From: Diadema setosum
Lineage: Eukaryota; Echinodermata; Echinoidea; Diadematoida; Diadematidae
Direction: 5' to 3'
NCBI GenBank assembly: GCA_033980235.1
Contig: CM067075.1
Coordinates: forward strand, 5,620,486 to 5,684,485
Length of the DNA: 64,000 nucleotides
Below, one piece after another: positions 1 to 9,977 of the stretch; the stretch's first letter is position 1, and each line of letters begins with the position of its first letter. The notes below the pieces were generated by a model. That model saw only the letters and a list, made by a program, of their open reading frames with translations, was not told the origin of the DNA and made no database searches. Made by a program: the position numbers and the translations under genes.

Positions 1-790
1 GAAAGCTCAAGCCCCCCCCCCCCCAAAAAAAAAAAAGATAATCATGGTAAATGAATGAATAAATGAATTTAGAAATAAAAAAAATATTAAAAAAATACCT
101 GGTATCCATGGACATACCATGGTAATGACATTACTTCCTATGAAAGGGATTGCTGCTCTTTGTTGTAAGTTGACTTCCCAGATGTATTGAAATGGCCAAA
201 AGTCAAAAAATTTGCCTCAGTTATAATTACTGTCATGGTAACTGATGTTACATACTCGTGTATGACGTTTCGGTAACTGACGTTACACATTTTGTAGTGT
301 TCATTTTGACTCTCCAGTATGCCAAGTATCCTTATTTCTGGTATTGAAATAAAGGCATATGGGCATACATTAGAAATCCGAAGTTACATCATACAGCTCA
401 CTTCCTTTGATGAATAAACTTAAAAATTCCTTGTTTTTGGTAACTGACGTTACATCCATCATTATCAAAGTAATTAAGAGTTTTTATCAAATTCTTTAAA
501 GCTACCAGCTTTTTTTTCCATCGTGTGGTAAAAGACTTCTCTGGTAACTGCATACATATGAAAGATTGTTGTTTAGAGTACTAATAAAGTGGATATACAG
601 AGAGTAAGTTATGCGACAATACACTCTTTTCACCATTGAGTTATAGGCATATTTTGGCAGCCATTTTGAAAATCAAAATGGCCGCTTTTATTGAAAAACA
701 TAATGATTCTTAAAACTTCAACTCGAGTACTGTCTGAAAATGTATGGTGTTTGAAACAAATATCATTTTGAATTTTTGGCACCTGTGTCC
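1..790. repeat. repeat-rich DNA, possibly the end of a transposon extending left of the window
   Basis: No coding sequence is seen. A C run followed by an A run lies near positions 14-36. The near-palindrome GTAACTGACGTTAC or close variants occur at about 237, 271 and 439, with a half copy near 541, always in a setting like TGGTAACTGACGTTACA. LINE-1, read from the right, loses homology at about 790 in the middle of its endonuclease. This block could therefore be a DNA transposon inserted there, with its repeats as subterminal sites, or a simple deletion junction. The left end is outside the window, so this is inference. Confidence 0.4.
660..682. repeat. perfect hairpin, 10-bp arms
   Basis: The arms GCCATTTTGA and TCAAAATGGC are exact reverse complements around a 3-base AAA loop. 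It lies just left of the LINE-1 breakpoint. It may be part of the interrupting element; no function is assigned. Confidence 0.7.
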
Positions 791-1433
791 TAGTTACCGT
801 GGAATTGCCCATAAGATCCAAGAACCCCTTCACACTATCATCATAATCAGAATTTAGCAGATTGATATTGAAGTCACCCATAACATAAACAAACTTGTTC
901 TCCCTAGATAACGTTTGCATATTCTCTTCAATATTATCACAAAATGATTCAATATCACTTCTTGGAGCCCTATAAATACACCCAACTACAATATGCTTTT
1001 CCTTATCATCAACTTCAATAAAAATTGACTCGTAACCAGGTTTACTACCAGACAAATCGCACCGTAGCTTATAATCGATGGAGTCTTTAATATATAAGGC
1101 AACACCACCACCAATGCTATCAGGTCTACAGATGTTGATTAGGGAGTAACCTTGCAACTTGAATAAATTAGCATCAGTTGATGTCTTAAACCAAGTTTCA
1201 GAGACACCAATGAAAGAAAAATCATGGTGTAAACACTCAAGCAACACTTGCAAATTATCATGATTTTTAACAAGGCTCCTAGCATTTATATGAAGCATAG
1301 TAAAATTCTCATGTGGTTCGCTGCATGCAAGCTTTTCCTGAAAGTCATCACAACTTACATAATTACATTCCCTTACTGTGGAATTTAAGTCATCGTCAAG
1401 GTCAACACCCAGTTCAAAGTCATTGGGCAACAT
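790..1433 (-). pseudogene. LINE-1 ORF2 fragment: AP-like endonuclease, C-terminally truncated
   Basis: The frame is open from Met at 1433 down to 630, but only about the first 215 residues look like LINE protein. It matches the exonuclease-endonuclease-phosphatase fold that nicks target DNA for target-primed reverse transcription. Visible landmarks are HINARSL (active-site Asn about residue 50), SETWF (Glu about 79), the GGGVALYIKD segment (about 108-117), YRAPRS (about 154-159) and GDFNIN (about 186-191). The terminal SDH motif and the linker to the reverse transcriptase are absent. The last 50 residues are read from unrelated DNA. No activity is expected. Confidence 0.85.
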
Positions 1434-2282
1434 TTTTCATGTTATTTCAAAATCTAAACATGACAATCTACATGTAGGCTCTTGAAAACAGCACAATGCT
1501 GCAAGAAAGGTAGACAGTATAAAAACGCTTGCATTAAAAAGGTTCATAGGTACACATACACACACAAGAACATACACACATACACACACACATACACACA
1601 CACAATAACAGAAGATATTTGCAAAAACTTCAATGAACAAACACATTAAAGGTAAAAAAGGCAATGAATAAAAACCTTGGGGCTTTCTGCCAGGAGAAAT
1701 TGAATACCGGTACTTACATGTACATGTATCCACCCTATACTTACTATACTTACAACTTGTATACATGTACATGTATCCACCCTACTTACTGTAACTAATA
1801 AATGAACAAGACCCATTAGTACAATGTCCCTTGTACATACATGTAGGAGTGGCAAATAGTATTGAAATGTGCAGTACCAATAATACAGTACTACGTAAAA
1901 TTCAACAAAAATGTTGTACATGTTTATACATGCCATATAAAGCAATACAGTGGACCCTCACTATGAATAAACACCATATGTCCAATGGCATTTCTTTGCC
2001 ATATCAAAATCTTTTGGTTGTAGAAACAATGAAATACGTTAAAATATTCATCCCAAGCCCATGGTCAAGAAAATTACTTTGTTATTTGGATATTTCAACA
2101 ACAACAGCAATCTATAATGAGAGTTCACTGTACAACTAATAAATGAACAAACCCATTAGTAAATACATGTACATTGTAGGAGTGGCAATAGTATTGAAGA
2201 AATGTGAAGTACTGAGTACATGTAATAATACCGTACTACTACTAGGTAAATGAAGTGCTGGAATAATTCATCACTATATCTT
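1434..2282 (-). other. LINE-1 spacer between ORF1 and ORF2, with internal direct repeats
   Basis: No coding signal is seen. An imperfect CA microsatellite lies at about 1556-1604. Two copies of a block containing TACATGTACATGTATCCACC sit near 1718 and 1762. A repeat of about 100 bp occurs at about 1793-1890 and again at about 2134-2240; both start with a close match to AACTAATAAATGAACAA and share GTAGGAGTGGCAA. The roughly 340-bp spacing makes this a partial tandem duplication. Confidence 0.6.
1793..2240. repeat. partial tandem duplication, about 340-bp period
   Basis: The blocks at about 1793-1890 and 2134-2240 align over about 100 bp with small gaps. Each runs from AACTAATAAATGAACAA through GTAGGAGTGGCAA to a stretch with CAGTACT or GTACTACT. 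The DNA between them appears once. It lies in the noncoding spacer of LINE-1. Confidence 0.6.
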
Positions 2283-3065
2283 TTACAATTTTCCAATGTC
2301 AGCCTCACATGTGATCAGTTTGCGACTCAAACCATTCTCAGAGTTCTTGATACCCGCAAAGATTCTGCCATCGATGGTCCACGCTCGGATGACTTTTGGA
2401 TTTTTTCGGACAGCAGTGAAGAGGGCTTGATTTTTCTTAGTGAGATCCTCGTTAATAAAGAACTCCGACCCCTTCAGCTTACGGCGGGCAGCAATGAACA
2501 TCGCTCTGGCTCGATAAGAAACAAATTTCACGATGATTGGACGAGGGCCCTTCTTGCGTGCAGGATCTGCATCTGGATTGCTCAGTGGAGGGGGAGATAC
2601 TCTGTGTGATCGATCAATTTCATCTGGAGCAAGATCTACGCCAAGCTTTTCCTTTGCAAACTTACAAATGACATCATCAGTTACCTCATGTGACGATTCC
2701 TTGATGCCATAAACACGAACACTGTTTCGACGGCTGTACTGCTCAAGATGAGACATAGCATTCGTGACTCCAACCAAGGCTTCCTCAGACTTCTTGACCC
2801 GGCTCTTGAGGCTTTGGATTTCTGTAGCCTGATCACGAACTTTGTTCTCCAGGTCTAATATCTTGCCGTCCTGCTCTTTTATTTGGCTGATGACACCCTG
2901 CATAGCGTCTTTGACTGCATCTTGAACCAGCCTGATGAACCCCTCACTCCGGTGGAGCTCAGCAGTAACAAGCCGCGCAATCTCAGCAGCATCCGTGCCA
3001 GTACTGGCAGTGGGCTTAGGCTTGGTGGGAGCCATTATATCAGACGCACAGTAATGCTCCAGCAA
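2283..3065 (-). CDS. LINE-1 ORF1: RNA-binding ORF1p-like protein
   Basis: An uninterrupted 260-residue frame. Residues about 60-115 form heptad-rich coiled coil (EQDGKILDLENKVRDQA and following). Then comes YSRRNSVRVYGI, the conserved start of an RRM-like domain, then DEIDRSHRV, RPIIVKFVSYRAR and a C-terminal FINEDLTKKN...DGRIFAGI segment. This order is that of L1 ORF1p-type proteins found in CR1/L2-group LINEs. They trimerise, bind the element RNA and assist reverse transcription. The layout and several motifs match the ORF1 of LINE-2. The frame is intact although its ORF2 is broken. Confidence 0.85.
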   Translation of the reverse strand: MLEHYCASDIMAPTKPKPTASTGTDAAEIARLVTAELHRSEGFIRLVQDAVKDAMQGVISQIKEQDGKILDLENKVRDQATEIQSLKSRVKKSEEALVGVTNAMSHLEQYSRRNSVRVYGIKESSHEVTDDVICKFAKEKLGVDLAPDEIDRSHRVSPPPLSNPDADPARKKGPRPIIVKFVSYRARAMFIAARRKLKGSEFFINEDLTKKNQALFTAVRKNPKVIRAWTIDGRIFAGIKNSENGLSRKLITCEADIGKL

Positions 3066-3578
3066 AACAAGTTAGTGGGACTACAGGAACTCCGACAGTA
3101 ACACGTGAGCGGCACGGGCAGTTTAAAACACCGAATTTACTGGAATATTGTAATGAATCATTTCTCACCCATTCAGTCGCTATCCGTCCCGGCAGAAACG
3201 GATGAAAAATAAACACTGTCTACATGATTTCAGGCAAGTTTACGAGTTTTTTACTCTGATCGATGATTCAAATGTTTAGACGTCTACTCGAGAGTCCCCT
3301 ACCTGATAAACAACAACAAAAACTTCAAAGACCGCGCGTCTCAGCAACTGAGGTGATGTGCGTATACTAGTAGGCTTGAGGACCGCGCGCTGTCCATTTG
3401 TTTTGTACAGGATTAGCACGCACTTTCCTGTCTGCTCAGTAAGGCCTCGTTTGGTAGGCCTACCCGTAGTATTATAGAGTACACTGTACTGATGAACATG
3501 GCGATCACGAACTGTGTGTAAATTATCTGAAATAGGGTCGAGTTTTCCCTGAGACCGAGTTAGTCTGGAGCCTTCTGG

Positions 3579-3606
3579 AATAAAAGTCGGTCTACCGACT
3601 TTTATT
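3579..3606. repeat. 28-bp palindrome
   Basis: The arms AATAAAAGTCGGT and ACCGACTTTTATT are exact reverse complements around a CT centre. No promoter or terminator role can be claimed. Confidence 0.75.
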
Positions 3607-3778
3607 ATTTTTCTCAAAATACTCCAAAACGACTATTTGGAGCACAACAACAACAGCGCGCGAACCACACCACTGACGCGTAAAAGACAATGGACAAAGG
3701 TAAGTGCGCGCAGGCAGTGATAGAGAAGGGCGCTGTGTGACCCAGTTTGCAGGCTTTGCTGTTATCTCTATCGGCAAT

Positions 3779-3875
3779 TAGCGGGATAATTCGGTACGTG
3801 TGGACGCTCGCCAAATTAGCGGGATACCGATCGCGATCGCTATCCCGCTAATTTGGTACGTGTGGACGCTCGCAA
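3779..3875. repeat. 46-bp near-palindrome flanked by a direct repeat
   Basis: Positions 3811-3856 read CCAAATTAGCGGGAT... to ...ATCCCGCTAATTTGG, with GATCGCGATC at the centre and only a few mismatches. The sequence GGTACGTGTGGACGCTCGC occurs just before it (from about 3794) and again overlapping its right end (from about 3855). This looks like overlapping ends of small inverted-repeat elements, but no target duplication is clear. Confidence 0.6.
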
Positions 3876-4107
3876 AAAAACTCGGGATGAGTCAATATTC
3901 GTCGCCCAGGCAAATCTCCACCTAAGAAATCGGACTGTCTTTTAATACATAATGTCAACTTAGGTGAGAGAACTGAACCGAAGACCCAACTGGGTCAAGT
4001 GAGATTTGCCTGATCCATAAGGAAATGCGACCACTGTCACAATCCCACACGTAAATTGACGGAGTAAGAACATTACCTTGAAGTTTGATACACATTCAGT
4101 CGACACG

Positions 4108-4437
4108 GCGATTGTATGGTATGGTAATTTATTTCCGTAAATATAAAAATCAACATTACAAATCATGTGATACAAAAAACTCATAAGTAATACGGCTGGA
4201 TAGCCTCGCTCAGCGAAGAGGACCATTATGGTCCCGCTGTTTTACAGGAGGGTCCAGTATAGATTAAAGTAATACAGTTTCTTCAATTAAACAGCAAATC
4301 AAATTATATGCAATGAGAAGAAAGAAAAAAAAAACACACAAGAAAAAAAGAAAAGGAAAAAAGAAAGAAATTGAAAAATATTCATTTCCCATCAATTTAT
4401 GTATTAGTAATCTGCCATGTACTGAGTTATATCAAAC
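4108..4437 (-). other. LINE-2 3' UTR and 3' terminal repeat
   Basis: This follows the ORF2 stop codon on the minus strand. It contains a purine/pyrimidine-rich stretch (about 4316-4372), the hairpin-like CCTCGCTCAGCGAAGAGG (4203-4220), and ends in CATACCATAC repeats. Short tandem tails of this kind are typical of CR1/L2-group LINEs, which lack a long poly(A). Confidence 0.65.
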
Positions 4438-6963
4438 TTAAGAAGAGATGTGCTCTTGCACTGATCGCTTGAAGATATCTATACTGGTTGCCTTTTTTAT
4501 TGACAAAGGGAGTGAATTGAACTCCCTACTACCTCTGTATGAAACCATTCTCTTACAATAATTTGTTCTTGGAATATTAAGGTGTAAATTGAAATTAGAC
4601 CGCAATGCATACGAATTTTCTTTGGCTTCAAATTTATCGGTCAAATAAGACGGTGTCATATTATGTAATGCCTTGTAAACTAATTGCAGTAGATGCTGTT
4701 TACGTCGAGAGACAAGATAATCCCATTGGAGAGTTTGGTGCACTTGATGGGTAGACGTGTGAGAATATGGATTTATGTTCAAAATTATTCTTCCAGCTCT
4801 ATTCTGAAGTTTTTGAATCATATTTACATGATTACGCTTTCCAGAATCCCAAACAATGTCGGCATAATCAAACTGTGGTAAAATGAAAGACTTGTATATT
4901 AAATTCATACTTTGTTCATTGATTATATGCCTAAGTCTGCCCATGAAACTCACCATTTTACTCACATTTTTACAAACTCTTTCAACTTGTGTATTCCAAT
5001 TTAATTCCGAATCTACTGATACCCCTAAATATTTCACATGATTTACCTGTTCCAATTTTTTCCCATTTACATTCAAATTTAATTTATTGCATTTGTTCAG
5101 TGACTTTCTATTGCCAATAACCATACATACTGTTTTATCACAGTTTAAACTCAGTCTGTTTTTACACATCCAATCAGAGATCGTATTCAATTCCTGTTGC
5201 AATTTCTGTTGAACAGTATAAGGATTTTTACTTGAAAAATACAAAACAGTGTCATCAGCATATAGGTGGATTTTACAATTTTCAACAGTTTTAACCATGT
5301 CATTTATATAGAGGGCAAACAGTAAAGGTCCCAGTATTGATCCTTGCGGTACGCCATATGAAATGCATTGTTCGCGTGATAATGTGTTTCCTATTTGAGT
5401 TACAATTCGTCGATTTTGTAAATATTCCCTAAACCATATTATACTGGAGTCACTCATTCCTATGCGCTTTAATTTGTCTAATAACATTGCATGGTCAACA
5501 GTGTCAAACGCTTTTCTCAGGTCGACAAATACTACTCCCGTGTAACATTGCTTATCCATGGCATGAAGCCATTCATCTGTAACGTTTACGAGGGCTGTAA
5601 GTGTGGAGTGTAATAGTCTGAATCCAGACTGTTCCATTGCTAATAAACTATTAACTCGAATATAATTAAACAATTGCTTGTGCACAACACGTTCTAACAC
5701 TTTAGATACTACTGGCAATAAAGATATTGGCCTGTAATTATCTGGGCTACTTTTATCCCCTTTCTTAAACAAAGGAATGATTTTGGCTAATTTCCATCGG
5801 GATGGAACATTTTTTTCAACAATTGACCTATTTATTAGATATGTTAAAGTAGGTGCGATTACTCCAGCTGACATTTTTAGAATGGCAGATGAGATTCCGT
5901 CAATACCAGTGGATTTCTTATTTTTTAGTTTCCAAAGTTCTGTTAATACTTCATTTTCAGAAACGGGGGCCAACTCAAACTTATTTTCATTTGACAAATC
6001 CCCTGTTGAGACTAGATTTGGGCTATCAATATCACACCTAGGTATTAATTCAGACAAATTCTGACCTACATTAGAGAAAAATGAATTAAACATATTTGCT
6101 ATCTGTTCATTATCCTTATCTATATTTAAATTAAAAGATTTCTTTTTTGGTAATAAATTGTTTAATGTTTTCCACACCTGATCTGGTTTATTATCATTAC
6201 TGGTTAATTTATTAACAAAATAATTTTTCTTTAATTTTCTTACTTCTGCTGTAACCTTATTCCTCAGTTGCTTATATTGATCCATCAAATTAGGGTCTTT
6301 CTTTTTCCAAGCCCTTTTCTTTAGTTTATCCCGCTCTTTCATGAGTTTATGTATGTTTGAGTTCATCCAGGGGCATACTTGATTCCTAACTCGTTTTTTC
6401 TTTATAGGTATATGTTTATTTACTACTTGCATTAACAGTTCTTCCCACTTACAAACAGCATCATCTAAGTTTGAACAGTCCTTAACACTTTGCCATGGTT
6501 GATCCCTTAAATCTTGTTTAAAATCATCCATATCAATCTTATTCATATGTCTATATTGAATAAAACGAGGTTCAGATTTAGAGGATTTCCCTTTCCACAC
6601 CACATAACTCATTGAGTGATCACTCATACCTATATGTATTACACCAAATGAATTTACATGCAAAGGGTTATTGGTCACCATATGATCAATCAAAGTTGCT
6701 GACTTATGGGTAGTTCTTGTGGGCTCACACGTATTAATTTGCTCCATTGTATACATATCATTTATATTTTCATATCTAACACGTACAGAGTTATGTTTTC
6801 TACTCATAAGATCACAGTTGACGTCACCAACGATTATAATATCAGCATGAAAACTATCAACAAACTGAAGCAAGTTTTCATATAAACTCATTACTTCTAA
6901 TTTGGAATTTGGTGGTCTGTACCAATTAATAAAATATATTGGCTTTACTTTCTTGGGACACAT
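4438..6963 (-). CDS. LINE-2 ORF2, main part: endonuclease C-half and reverse transcriptase
   Basis: An open frame of 841 residues. Residues 1-120 finish the endonuclease: NWYRPPNS (13-20), VGDVNCDL (45-52), PTRTTHKSATLIDH (81-94) and the catalytic SDH (114-116). A basic linker follows. The reverse transcriptase has NYRPISLLP (409-417), QSGFR (445-449), DLRKAFD (481-487), YGVPQGSILGPLLF (536-549) and the active-site YADD (568-571), then thumb and C-terminal regions. It makes cDNA at the nicked target site. The listed Met is only the first one after the frameshift; the true N-terminus is in the 6981-7604 piece. Confidence 0.92.
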   Translation of the reverse strand: MCPKKVKPIYFINWYRPPNSKLEVMSLYENLLQFVDSFHADIIIVGDVNCDLMSRKHNSVRVRYENINDMYTMEQINTCEPTRTTHKSATLIDHMVTNNPLHVNSFGVIHIGMSDHSMSYVVWKGKSSKSEPRFIQYRHMNKIDMDDFKQDLRDQPWQSVKDCSNLDDAVCKWEELLMQVVNKHIPIKKKRVRNQVCPWMNSNIHKLMKERDKLKKRAWKKKDPNLMDQYKQLRNKVTAEVRKLKKNYFVNKLTSNDNKPDQVWKTLNNLLPKKKSFNLNIDKDNEQIANMFNSFFSNVGQNLSELIPRCDIDSPNLVSTGDLSNENKFELAPVSENEVLTELWKLKNKKSTGIDGISSAILKMSAGVIAPTLTYLINRSIVEKNVPSRWKLAKIIPLFKKGDKSSPDNYRPISLLPVVSKVLERVVHKQLFNYIRVNSLLAMEQSGFRLLHSTLTALVNVTDEWLHAMDKQCYTGVVFVDLRKAFDTVDHAMLLDKLKRIGMSDSSIIWFREYLQNRRIVTQIGNTLSREQCISYGVPQGSILGPLLFALYINDMVKTVENCKIHLYADDTVLYFSSKNPYTVQQKLQQELNTISDWMCKNRLSLNCDKTVCMVIGNRKSLNKCNKLNLNVNGKKLEQVNHVKYLGVSVDSELNWNTQVERVCKNVSKMVSFMGRLRHIINEQSMNLIYKSFILPQFDYADIVWDSGKRNHVNMIQKLQNRAGRIILNINPYSHTSTHQVHQTLQWDYLVSRRKQHLLQLVYKALHNMTPSYLTDKFEAKENSYALRSNFNLHLNIPRTNYCKRMVSYRGSREFNSLPLSIKKATSIDIFKRSVQEHISS

Positions 6964-6980
6964 CTTAATACATACAGCTT

Positions 6981-7604
6981 CTAAGCGAGATAATCATGTT
7001 CAATGATGTCAAAATCAATACAATCTTTAACATAGATAGCTACACCTCCCCCCTTTCGGTCTCTGTCTTTGCGCACAATATTATACATGGGAACAGATAC
7101 TTCATTTTCGGCAACAGTATCATCCAATCGGGTTTCATTTAAGGCAAATACATCTACATCATTCTCGCTTAAGAATAACCGGACTTCATCAATGTTTTTC
7201 AATAAACTTGTAATATTCAAATGGGTGAATTTAAAACCTTTTTTAGACAATTGATCAAATTTATGCAGGTGGGTGTTATTGATAGCATTACTTTTTCTTG
7301 AAACTTGCACATGCTTGTCATCTGAGCCGTTGTATTCAAGTTCATTATTCTCAACACTGTTAAAAGGAAGCAAGGCAAAAATACATTTTGGACAGCGCCA
7401 TTCTACAAAATGTTGCGAAGGATCGTTATACAGCGTGTCAGAGACACCGGCACATGCGATATGAATCCAGTTTTTAAAAACAGTACAGAGAAGAGCCTTT
7501 TGGTTTGATTTGACAGATTTTTCACAACAATTACATGAGTAAGTTAACATATAGGGATTGAGACAGTTCTGAGAATCACCAATCAATAAAAACAACAACA
7601 ACAA
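6981..7604 (-). pseudogene. LINE-2 ORF2, N-terminal part: PHD-like finger and endonuclease start
   Basis: This is a 207-residue frame. Residues about 22-77 resemble a PHD-type zinc finger (SCNCCEKSVKS, then WIHIACAGVS, then WRCPKC), but one expected Cys of the second pair is replaced (LCTVF). From about 125 the endonuclease starts: LNITSLLKN, then ALNETRLDD and GGGVAIYVKD. It ends at a stop at 6981-6983 where the reading frame slips. The downstream piece carries on in another frame after what looks like one missing base, so the two pieces were one ORF2. PHD fingers next to endonucleases are known in some CR1-type elements. Confidence 0.85.
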
Positions 7605-7761
7605 AGTAAATCAGACGAGAAAAAAAAAAACGCTATACAAACGCACAGTTTGGATAATTTCTACGAAGAGTGAAAAGTCAAATTTGAATATCAAAAGTTT
7701 ACAGAGATGGCAGACCTCCCAGGGGTTATAATTAGATTTCATTTATAATACTGTTACGTTA

Positions 7762-8697
7762 TCACCTCAGTTTACGTGCTTCGTCCACAGTACTGATGAG
7801 TTTTCTGATGGACTTCCCGTTTGTTGCTGGTAGTGCTACGAAGATGCGTCCATCTTGCGACCACGCTGCTGATACTTTTGATGACAATCTCGCTTCCTTG
7901 AGTATCTCGTAGTTTGATGATGTTAGGTCTTCCGCAATGGATATACCGGAGTTTTTTAGTCGGCGCCTCACTGCCATGACGGATTGTCGAGCTCGGTACG
8001 TCGAAAATTTCACAATGATAGGACGGTGACGCGCGTTTTTCCGCTTAGCTTCCGTAGCGACAGCGGCCCACGATGTCGGTGTTGATGAAGTCGACTGTGA
8101 GGAGACTTGTCTTGGTCTTCCCTCCACCGAGACTGAAGTAGACTGAGACACTCCACTCGTTGCTTCTGTCCTCTGGATCGCTCCGACGCGGTGGCTGCGG
8201 TCGATATCGTCGATACGAAGGTCGATGCCGAGCTTGTCTTTGGCGACTTGGATCACGATCGCATCCGTATTTTCACCTTTGATTTCTGGTATCCCAAAAA
8301 CTCTCACACAGTTTCTCCTTGAGTATTGCTCAGCCTCCTTGGTTTTATTTTGAAGTCTATTCATTGCTTCCTCTTGACTTTCGAGACGTTTCAAAAGATT
8401 TGCGATTTGTTTATCTTTGTTTCCATTCTCGACCTCGAGTGCAACAATCTTTGATTCGTTCACCTCTGCTTGTCTAGACACCCTGTTGACCTCTTGTTTA
8501 AGTTCTTGAAGTTCTTCTCTGATTGCCTTTTTCACTGTTTTCTTTATTGCTTCTAAAAACTCCTTGTTGCCGATGAGATCCGCTATGCTCAGGCATGGAC
8601 AGGATATTTCACATGCCGCTTGTGATTGCCGCGTTTGTCTTGTGCCCACATTTCGCGCCACTTTCTTTTCAGAGGTGCCACGATCTTGCCCTTCCAT
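7762..8697 (-). CDS. LINE-2 ORF1: coiled-coil RNA-binding protein
   Basis: An intact 311-residue frame. A long coiled coil covers about residues 45-125. It leads into YSRRNCVRVFGIPE, the RRM-like start, then DDIDRSHRVG, a Ser/Thr-rich linker (about 180-215), RHRPIIVKFSTYRAR, and a C-terminal domain with ISIAEDLTSSN and DGRIFVAL. The family is the L1 ORF1p-type chaperone that coats element RNA. The protein shares its architecture with the LINE-1 ORF1. The Met at 8697 is the first of the frame and directly precedes plausible leader sequence. Confidence 0.88.
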   Translation of the reverse strand: MEGQDRGTSEKKVARNVGTRQTRQSQAACEISCPCLSIADLIGNKEFLEAIKKTVKKAIREELQELKQEVNRVSRQAEVNESKIVALEVENGNKDKQIANLLKRLESQEEAMNRLQNKTKEAEQYSRRNCVRVFGIPEIKGENTDAIVIQVAKDKLGIDLRIDDIDRSHRVGAIQRTEATSGVSQSTSVSVEGRPRQVSSQSTSSTPTSWAAVATEAKRKNARHRPIIVKFSTYRARQSVMAVRRRLKNSGISIAEDLTSSNYEILKEARLSSKVSAAWSQDGRIFVALPATNGKSIRKLISTVDEARKLR

Positions 8698-9774
8698 TTA
8701 GTAAATTCGGCCAGAGGGGTGCAGCAAACAATAGACGGGGGTAAGGGCTTTTGTTCCGCAAGAAAAGAGTTAACCAACCTTGTTAATCCGTCATGGGCTG
8801 AGAGGCACGAAGGTTCAAGATTTCACGATCGGATTGAGAGCTATATGCCAGCCCGTTGCTGTCCGACCGGAATCTGGATGATCACCGTATAGCGCTTTCA
8901 AGGTTGCAGGTGCCAAATTGGGTTAGATCTTTCGTAGTCAAAAGTCATTCAAAATTATACGAGAAACTCACAATTCTGTCCTGGGAGGTCCACATTACAT
9001 AGCCGATCCGGAACCGCTCACATTCTAATGATGATTTTGAGAGTCTCGTGCACAAATTTCACAATTCTAATCAAGTTTATGCGGCACGCACGCGGCACAC
9101 ATTAAATAAATGTACGTAACATTACATCTCATGCCAAATAGCATAATGAAGAGATGTGATGGATTTATTTTATTCTTTTTTGGGGGGTAAAAACCATGAC
9201 TCGACTCCCTCTCCTAATCATACATACACTATCAAGCAATCTTATTTGTATCATCCAGGATAACTAAATGCACTTATCTATAGATTAATGAAAATGAAGA
9301 CGGAAGTGAAATGTTACTTTTCAAGCTCAAATCGAGTTCAACTTCACACTTATTTTGTTTGGTTTTTTTTTCACAATGAAATAATATATATAACGTAAAT
9401 CTCACTTTCTTCCGTGACAGACATAATGCATGTAGATTTGTACAGAGAAAACAACAATTGAAAACCTACAACAGTGATACATTGCAATGGGTGCTGAGGT
9501 AACGAAAGTGAAATAATTGTCAGCATGCACAATAAAGTGTAAAATAAAGGACCCACTAAAAGACGGTTGCTTGTAGAGTACGGGCCCCTCTTGGATAAAA
9601 ACATCGATGAAAAAATTGATTGAAAACAGAAACAAAGCAGCACAAAAAGTTCAGCAGTCCACTGAGAGAAAGACGGACAAACACTTACACAAAAAACAGC
9701 AACAAACAAACAAACAAACATAAAACAAGACTAGGACAGCAACAAGACTACTTGTGGGAAAAAAAAAATTAGCT
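8698..9774. other. LINE-2 5' leader, then unassigned DNA
   Basis: The first roughly 200 bases (moderate GC) are probably LINE-2 5' UTR. Beyond about 9110 the DNA is AT-rich with no recognisable gene. A 116-residue minus frame at 9371-9721 is a low-complexity string without domain features and is not called. I see no RNA gene or clear repeat boundary here. Confidence 0.45.
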
Positions 9775-9977
9775 TCGATGATAGAAAGAAAAAACCCGCA
9801 GTGCAGATTTTACAGACGGGTAACAAACTAATAAGCCTATAAAGTAATCCGATTCTGAAGGGTCGTCATCATAGGAATGTAATAGAAAAACCTCAATGTC
9901 TGTTTAAATGGGTATATAGAAAAATGAGCAGATTTTCTATCATGATTCAGGGAATTCCATTAACATGATTAATTTGG
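9775..9977. repeat. duplicated unit, copy A, left part (split by a LINE)
   Basis: From GCAGATTTTACAGACGGGTA to GGAATTCCATTAA this matches 16767-16950 closely. It ends with ATGATTAATTTGG (9965-9977), the left target duplication of the Tx1-like LINE. The unit resumes at 16161. Confidence 0.8.

Larger units (their letters stand above)
790..3110 (-). mobile_element. LINE-1: CR1/L2-group non-LTR retrotransposon, 5' half
   Basis: On the minus strand this holds a 5' UTR, ORF1 (3065-2283), a spacer of about 850 bases, and the start of ORF2 (from 1433). ORF2 stops being recognisable at about 790, inside the endonuclease. The reverse transcriptase and 3' end are missing. That is the reverse of ordinary LINE 5' truncation and points to a later insertion or deletion. 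The ORF1 protein is clearly related to that of LINE-2 at 7762-8697. The outer 5' boundary near 3110 is a guess. Confidence 0.8.
3111..4107. other. between LINE-1 and LINE-2: no gene, two strong palindromes
   Basis: Short frames here have no recognisable motifs. The region is relatively rich in CpG. It holds a 28-bp palindrome at 3579-3606 and a 46-bp near-palindrome at 3811-3856. A weaker inverted pair (GGCAAATCTC near 3910, GAGATTTGCC near 4002) also lies here. Part of it may be the 5' UTR of LINE-1. Confidence 0.5.
4108..8900 (-). mobile_element. LINE-2: near full-length CR1/L2-group retrotransposon
   Basis: Minus-strand order is 5' UTR (right of 8697), ORF1 (8697-7762), a 157-base spacer, ORF2 in two pieces (7604-6981 and 6963-4438), a 3' UTR of about 320 bases, and a short tandem of the pentamer TATGG/CCATA at about 4112-4124 as the 3' tail. 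All protein domains are present and the only visible defect is a frameshift near 6982, so the copy is fairly young. The 5' limit near 8900 is uncertain, and I could not find a target duplication. Confidence 0.85.

Noticed and set aside
9371..9721. 116-residue minus-strand frame
   Set aside because: Low-complexity hydrophobic string in AT-rich DNA with no domain or conserved motif.
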